Part shown: in pieces, positions 57,715-64,000 of the stretch
How the letters are laid out: every line of letters starts with the position of its first letter
Numbering within the stretch: the stretch's first letter is position 1
Assembly (NCBI GenBank): GCA_949361645.1
Contig: OX442416.1
Span: forward strand, 996,887 to 1,060,886
Length of the DNA stretch: 64,000 nucleotides
Direction: 5' to 3'
Source of the DNA: Spongilla lacustris
Taxonomy: Eukaryota; Porifera; Demospongiae; Spongillida; Spongillidae
Made by a program: the position numbers and the translations under genes
The notes under the pieces: generated by a model
The model's input: the letters and a program-made list of their open reading frames with translations, nothing else
Told to the model about the DNA's origin: nothing
Databases searched by the model: none

Positions 57715-60700
57715 ATGAAGAAGTATGTGACCTTTTTATCGGAGTCTATTGCATACCCACGTAACCGATGTTATTGTTAGCTTTTATTTCTAAGTGTCGC
57801 TCGCAATAATGGTATCGGGGTTGTTAATTGTTTCTTGACACGTACCACAATTTCATTTATATTCTTTATACCGTATCTTGTGATACATGTATATTTGCGA
57901 TGGCTTTTGCGCAGGCAAACATTTTTTGTGTGAATTGCATGCTAACCGGCCTCTTCATTTCGCTTCAGAATTAAGGCTTGTCTTCTGGTCTGTGCTCTGT
58001 TAACTCTTCAAATTCTGACTTCAGCTTATGGTATAGCTTGCATCAACTCACCATCTCATCCTTTTCCCACTCCTTTCCAATCCCCATCCCTTCCACCCCT
58101 ATTCTTCCACCATCCTCCCATGCATCCCTTCATCTGTTCATTTATTTTTCATACCTTCTTGCTGAACAGTATTACCCACATTTACAAAGTTTGATCCGTC
58201 ACCTGGTAGTTTCAATGGAACAAACACAGCCACCACCAAGGGTGGTGTGTACACAGTATTGTCTTGTGCAAGGGCACAATTGTTATGCACAGGGTCATAT
58301 GTCCTGCATGATGGAGATGTGGGCCCAGTCCAAGGATATGACATCTCCAACGTGTTTGCTTGGAGTGAGGACTTTGATATGACATTCACACTACCAGTTC
58401 AAACCAGTGTAACACAAGTGAATCTCCTCTTCTACAACAATCCATCTATAGGAGTTGGTCTTCCAAACATTGATGGGCTGTTCTGGGACACAGCAAACCC
58501 ATACTTACAAAGTAGCGATCAATATTTTACTATAGCAGGAAACCAAGACCTTAGTCAGCGTGATGCTGGACTGCATAATATCTCTCTTATCATTGCATCA
58601 AACGTGACAGTCCTTCCATATGCCTTCTTACGTATCCACTTCTCCTTCCCCTCAACCATACTGGTGAGGACTCTCCTCCTTAGTGAGGTACAGCTTTCTA
58701 ACACTGCAGGTAACCACCCCTCTTATGTGGCTGACATGTCAAGGCTCCTCCCCTCCTTCATCCCCACAGTGTCGCCTCCTCTGACAACAAACATTTCATT
58801 CCTTCCACATCCATCTGTGGTCACCATAGAACCAGTAGCCTCGCAGTCTAGCTACATATACAATATTTCGTGCACTGTGGTGAATGAGGGATCCTTTGAG
58901 TGGAAGTGGATCTTACCCACTTCCATTCCGTACCAAATTTGGGTTGGTGATGGAACCAGGACAAGTGTACTACAGTTGTCACATATCAGCTCAGACTATT
59001 CCGGAAACTATGTGTGCCTTGTGAGATACAAATCGCAGACATCCTTTGTGGCTAACTCTACTGTCACTTTGCAGGTCAAAAGTAAGTCATACAAATAGCG
59101 GTCTTTCAGAACCCTACATATATTGCCTTCACTTTCTCATAGAAAATGTTTATATGAGGTAAATAATTTAATAAGCTAAAACACTTTGGTGGCTCATTTT
59201 CTAATGCTGCTCATAGCTGTAAAGATATTCATTTTGTAACAACTAAACAGTTGTAAAGCAGGGAGTGTTCAATCATTACAGCGAGCATAGCATAGCATAG
59301 CATAACCCTTTGTAGTAATCAGATGATTTTTGTATTTTCTCATATCCATTATACTTTCCTCCATTCTCAGATGTAAATGAGTGCACTACTGTAATGCCAT
59401 GTGATCAGATATGCATCAATACCATTGGATCATTCCTGTGTCAGTGCAACACTGGATATGAACTGAAAGCTAATAACATATCTTGTGATGGTAAGTTATT
59501 AGTTCAGAATTTTTTAAAAATCTTTCACATGTTTCTTTTGTAAACAAAGATATTGATGAATGCACTGTGGCTAATAACAAACTGTGTCCAGATGAAGCTA
59601 GCTGTGTGAACACCATTGGAAGCTACACTTGCCAGTGTTCAAGTGGATACCTACTTATAAACGGAACATGTAAAAGTAAGAATCACCTCAGGATATTTAT
59701 ATCAATAGAAGACTGACAACTGAAGTTGCCAGTAATAAACTGACCATAGAAATGCATTGTAAACATTAAGGCTTATGTGGACATTCATAATTTGCAACAA
59801 AGTTTTGCCTAATAAAAAAAAAAAAATTCCTCTAGTAATGCAAAATACTTGAATTTGCACATATGTATTAGTGCGCATTAATTTTTTCTCTCAGGGAGTG
59901 CCCCACCCACCATCATAGGAGAGAGCACATACACCATCACAGTGGGCCATGCCTCTGTCTACAGATTTAATGTTCAGGATGTGTACAACAATGCCTCAGT
60001 GGGTGTGGTCGGTGGTATCCCATGGGAAGCTACACTCACTGGTTCCCATGCAAACTACACTCTCACCTGGATATTGATTGCAGCTCAAAACATTTCACTC
60101 ACTCTATATGCTGTTGACTCATTCAACTCCACATCATGGTATCCTGTGCACATAGTGATATGTGGCTGTCAAAATGGCGGAAACTGTACATCAAATGGAT
60201 TGGTGGGCAATGATAGCAACACTGTGATCATGAACTGTGTCTGTTCAAAAGGTATTTAATAATCATACACTAAATTAATGATTTCAGCATTGGTGACCAT
60301 TCAGCATACAGTGGTCAGTTCCGTGAGAAGGATGGAGATGGGTGTGCAGAGGAGTCATGTTACAATGGAGTGCAGTGTTATGACATACCTGCTCCTGGTG
60401 TGGGCAGGAGATGTGGACCATGTCCATTAGGGTACACTGGAGATGGGATCACATGCACAGGTGTGTGTTAAAATGTCCCTATGGAGATAGCAGATTAATA
60501 GACAACATTAACATTAACATGGAATAAAGCTAAGTAATGGCACTTAGTTCATTTGCTCTAAAGGTTAGTGTTTATATTGCAATCATTAGCTGCAATGCTG
60601 GTTCTGTCAACATGTCTGCTGCATAGGCACTTGTTAAAAGTAAGTGGAGTGGCTGGAAGGTCTATTGATACTTTCATTTCTATTTTTGTGATCAATTGTA

Positions 60701-62516
60701 GGACTTAATGCTGTATGAATGCTCCTTTTCTTTAGGTACAGACCTACAAACCATGCATGCACCATGCTATAACTGGTTGATTAGTTTGCCCATATATATG
60801 GGGATCAGGATGGGTGCAGCCAGACATGCCACTACCACGACAGCCTCATGCAAGGGAGGTTGGCCCTCTACCACTGAGCCGACACTGAGGGGTAACACTG
60901 CTTGTGACCAGATGTGCCACAACATGATCAATGGCATGCATGCGTGGTTGGTCAGGGTAGACGCCCTATGGGTGCTGCCTAACATTGATGTATGACAGGA
61001 AAATCTGGTGTGAGTCAGCATAGTTCAGGTCATCAATAGGCAGGCTATGAGGCTGAATGAGTACTTTCCCCAAGAACCATGTCATAATGTACTGCCCGGA
61101 GCAAGCCATAGCAGCCTGGGGAAAAAATGCAGTTTGGGAACAGGGTTGGTTTAAGTAGGGAATTATCAAAAGAGGTGCAAAGCTTGAGCCATCTCTAGAA
61201 AAGTGCTGCCTTTCTTCACTATATAGCCTACTTTCCCATGCCCTCCAGTATAGGAGCGTTGTTGGTAGTACTAATCCCCTTTCTAACATAATCTTTTAGT
61301 TTATTTCTTTTCCACTTTATAGACATTGATGAATTCACTAATGCAAGGCTAGTTAATATCAAACTGTGCCCTGGGGAAACTAGCTGCTTCAACACCAAAG
61401 GAAGCTACACATGTGATTGTTTGAGAGGGTATATTCGTTTAAATGGAACATGCAAGCGTAAGAAATGTTATACAAGTGGCACTATACTTAACATAGTCCT
61501 GCAGAAAATGTTGTGGTTTAACACGTAGTTCTCTTTGAAGATAGTTTCTGGTGTATAGGAGGAGAGAAACAAGGGTCAAATGATACAATTTTTTCTTAGC
61601 ACAAGGACATTTTACAATCTACATGTACATACAAAACTAATGAACAAAACTGTGTAAACATGTATGAGAAAATAATCAGTACATGTGTTAGTGTAAATGT
61701 ATCCACAATGTAGATTGAATTTATTTATATCCTAATAACCACACACAGTTCCAATTATAAGGATCACCTGGAATGGTATAATGGTTGCAAACAACAGTCT
61801 GGTGACCCTCTCAGTAGCTCTACAGAGAGCAAACCTACATGTACCATCTAATCCACAGTACCCTCTCATATGCCAGAACATAACAGGTGGACAGTGGTAT
61901 GAACCAAATGGAGTCCTGTACCCAGCAGCACTCCCTATAACTACTCCTGGAGGTTATGGCCAACTAAATGGGTCAACAGGAGTAAAGCTGTCAATGGTGG
62001 TAACTATTTGTCCGCTCAGAAAGTGACAGATGGACCAACATCTACATACAACAACACCCTGACTGTGACTGGGAGATCACCTGGGATGTACACATGCAAT
62101 GTCACCACTACCTGCTCACCAGTGTGTGGAGCTACAGGGTTTACTCTCAATCCAAGATCCACTACCTCATCCCTCCCTGTATCAGGTAAGTACTGCCTAT
62201 GAAGAGTGTCTTGTAGCTATAGACATATACCCGCCTCTATGCAGCTCCTCCTAACCCACCCACTAATGTCACTGCTAAGTGGTCTGGTCCCACTACTGTC
62301 AGTGTCTCTTGGACTGCACCAATCTCAGGTGGTCCAGTGAGCAGATATGATATCTACTATGTGGCTAATGGAATCCCAAGTACAAGTGGTGGTTCAACCA
62401 CTTCTACCTCTTATGTCCTAACCAACCTTCAAGTTGGAGTTCAGTACAACATTTCCATCACAGCTGTGGGCACTTATTTGCCTTCGCATAAAGCTTTCGC
62501 ATCCACAATAATATGA
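57715..62516 (+). CDS. Secreted or surface Ig/EGF/FN3 protein (frameshifted, early stop)
   Basis: Proposed exons: 57715-57722, 57969-58030, 58170-59081, 59371-59490, 59550-59675, 59895-60251, 60305-60460, 61323-61457, 61749-62185, 62245-62516. The first two join to a signal peptide, MKKIKACLLVCALLTLQILT then SA. Exon 3 holds an unknown N-glycosylated region and an Ig domain (ISCTVVN ... DYSGNYVC). Exons 4-5 are EGF modules, the second calcium-binding (DIDEC). Exon 6 is followed by EGF-like Cys-rich exon 7, EGF exon 8 (first Cys lost), Ig-like exon 9 and an FN3 domain (exon 10). From exon 2 on, every junction is phase 1. Exon 9 has one base too few: a frame ending at TGA 62024-62026 must pass to the frame that carries GMYTCNV. 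The FN3 frame ends at 62516 without a membrane segment. It could be a pseudogene, a secreted form, or contain an assembly error. Confidence 0.7.
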
Positions 62517-62856
62517 TATGATGATGTACACACAATACAATATGGTGGTATGCTTTACATATACAGTGCGATGTACTCTACCTATTCAATACAATATGCT
62601 GATATGTGCAATATGCTAATGTACATGTACTATTCTATTCAATATGCTGATGTGCTTTATTATATGTACGTTGCAATACACTTTTCAATATGCTGGTGTA
62701 CCTCAAATATATTTGATATGCTGACATACTTCTTCATGTAGTTTTGTTGAACCAAGGTTTAAACATTAACTATGCTGTGTGGCATGCAAGCTTGTAGGCA
62801 AAGTGAATCATATAGCAGGAGAATATAGCATATCAAGGTGTAACCTTATTTATTAC
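62517..62856. other. AT-rich sequence with ATATGCTGATGT-like repeats
   Basis: Loose repeats of CAATATGCTGATGTRC lie just after the stop codon of the Ig/EGF/FN3 gene. No further FN3, membrane or kinase exon was found before the window end. Confidence 0.5.
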
Positions 62857-63302
62857 AAGATATAAAAAACATTCTCTCTGAGAAAGTTAGTGGTATACAG
62901 GATTTGAAAGCAATGGTGGTGTAAAAAGAAAGGGAACAAGGGATTGATACAATAATTATTCCTATATTTAGCACTGTATAGAACGTCATTACAATCATGT
63001 TGCTAAATATAGGAATAATTATTGTATATCTCCACTCAATCCCTTGTTCCCTTTCTTTTTACACCACCATTGCTTTCAAATCCTATATACCACTAACTTT
63101 CTCAGAGAGAATGTTTTTTATATCTTGTTTCATTCTTTTTTTTAAAGTGACTACTAGCATGTAGGTGTACATGTAGTACAATGTAGAAGTAAATACGATT
63201 GTACGATAAAATCCAGCCGTTGTAATTCCCATGTTTATTGCCTAGCAACACAGTTACATTTGCAGCTGTTCCATTAGTTCGAAACTCGCGCGCCAAGCTT
63301 TC

Positions 63303-63412
63303 CCTCTTAGAAGCTCGTTTCTCGTCTGAGTTCAGTTTATAACGTCACTTCTTAGAAGCTCGCACCACAACAGAATTCTTTTCCTGTTGCCACCTCTTAG
63401 AAGCTCGGTTCG
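63303..63412. repeat. Three spaced copies of CTTAGAAGCTCG
   Basis: The motif occurs at about 63305, 63352 and 63396, spaced 44-47 bp apart inside the dispersed repeat. Regular spacing suggests a decayed tandem unit or protein-binding sites of the element. Confidence 0.6.
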
Positions 63413-63863
63413 ACTCCAGATTTGGTCTGAGCAGACGCCCGCCTTTGTTCAGCTTCGGCATCGTACCGAACTCGGGAGGATTCTAACTCATAGTCTCGAT
63501 TTAGGAGGTATTCCTCTCGTCGCCCAGCTTTCCTCTTTCGTAGCCGTAAAGGCATTTTGTCAAAAACAACTTCGCTAGCTAAAAGTGGTGAGCAAAACTA
63601 AAAACACAAATGAACTCACACCTGTTCCATGCCAATCATAATTCTGAAACATTGTCATGGAAACTGTTTTAATATAGCTAACTCTCTAGATTATGTAGCG
63701 ATTACGTACTGATATCTTGGCGCGCGAGAACAGCTGCAAATTACGTATCATGCTTTATTTATATATCTGATACCTGAAGATGTATTGTCAGGAAATTCTA
63801 CGGCTTTTGGTGTAACTGGCGCTCTTTAAAACCTTTCCTATCACGAGTTATACTCACCCATAA

Positions 63864-63888
63864 AGACGACGACGACGACGACGACGAC
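63864..63888. repeat. (GAC)n microsatellite
   Basis: Eight GAC units inside the dispersed repeat. The copy at 24.4 kb lacks them. Confidence 0.95.
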
Positions 63889-64000
63889 TATGGACAAATT
63901 ACGGCCTGGGAACGAGAACTACGAGCTTTTTTGTTCTCTTAAAGGAAACGGTCTAGCCACTTGAATAAAACATGAAAACGATCGTCTTTCCATTGTGGGT

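Larger units (their letters stand above)
62857..63985 (-). mobile_element. Dispersed repeat, copy 2 (inverse of 24298-25115)
   Basis: On the minus strand this carries the same ordered blocks as copy 1. Its distal ~270 bp (62857-63135) is a strong palindrome: arms such as AAGCAATGGTGGTGTAAAAA and their complement around a short AT-rich loop. It is better preserved than copy 1, and its far end may lie beyond the window. Confidence 0.65.

Noticed and set aside
58247..58260. Start of the Ig/EGF/FN3 protein at 58247
   Set aside because: The frame continues upstream to a good acceptor at 58169, and phase-matched exons at 57969 and 57715 supply a signal peptide. The 58247 codon is GTG.

Overview
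The window is animal nuclear DNA. It shows GT-AG spliced genes with short introns next to very long ones, an ankyrin-Roc-Death domain protein, a ciliary protein, an Ig/EGF/FN3 extracellular protein, remnants of gypsy, LINE and DNA transposons, and heavy micro- and minisatellite content. An early-branching ciliated invertebrate fits best. A sponge is my leading guess, from the ankyrin-ROCO-Death architecture and the mixed EGF/Ig/FN3 receptor style, but nothing here proves it.

Layout. (1) 1-41657, plus strand: most of one gene whose 5' end lies outside the window. Its first 23 kb is an array of single-ankyrin-repeat exons of 99 or 102 bp, all in phase 0. They sit in strongly repeated introns carrying long (CCCT)n tracts, always pyrimidine-rich on the coding strand. 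The array is interrupted by a 5-kb tandem duplication with a TA-flanked MITE, a truncated minus-strand gypsy element (6172-8643), a retroelement gag-like remnant region (11.2-13.9 kb), a CAGTGGCG-ended element inside a microsatellite (17562-18399) and a 750-bp foldback element (20645-21394). An exon at 25915-26169 joins two ankyrin repeats to a GTPase P-loop. A short exon and, after a 10.9-kb intron, a long exon (37249-38991) carry the rest of the Roc domain and a COR-like region. The last exon (41395-41657) is a Death domain. (2) 44641-46333, minus strand: a two-exon RING-finger gene. (3) 46675-52880, plus strand: a complete 17-exon CFAP206 gene (624 codons plus stop), divergent from the RING gene with 341 bp between start codons and an RFX X-box just before its ATG. 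(4) 55326-57652: a decayed element with 16-bp inverted ends holding a RAG1-N-terminus-like RING/zinc-finger piece and a transposase-like C-terminal piece. (5) 57715-62516, plus strand: a secreted or surface Ig/EGF/FN3 protein gene with a signal peptide, one apparent 1-base frameshift and an early stop after its single FN3 domain. (6) 62.5-64 kb: a dispersed repeat also present, inverted, at 24.3-25.1 kb.

The most interesting system is the ankyrin array. Symmetric repeat-encoding exons have been multiplied, lost and locally homogenised in front of a Roc-Death signalling module, which is the layout expected of an expandable intracellular sensor. The CFAP206/RING divergent promoter with an X-box is the clearest regulatory find. 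In CFAP206, three separate introns carry tandem repeats built on or next to splice-site sequence.
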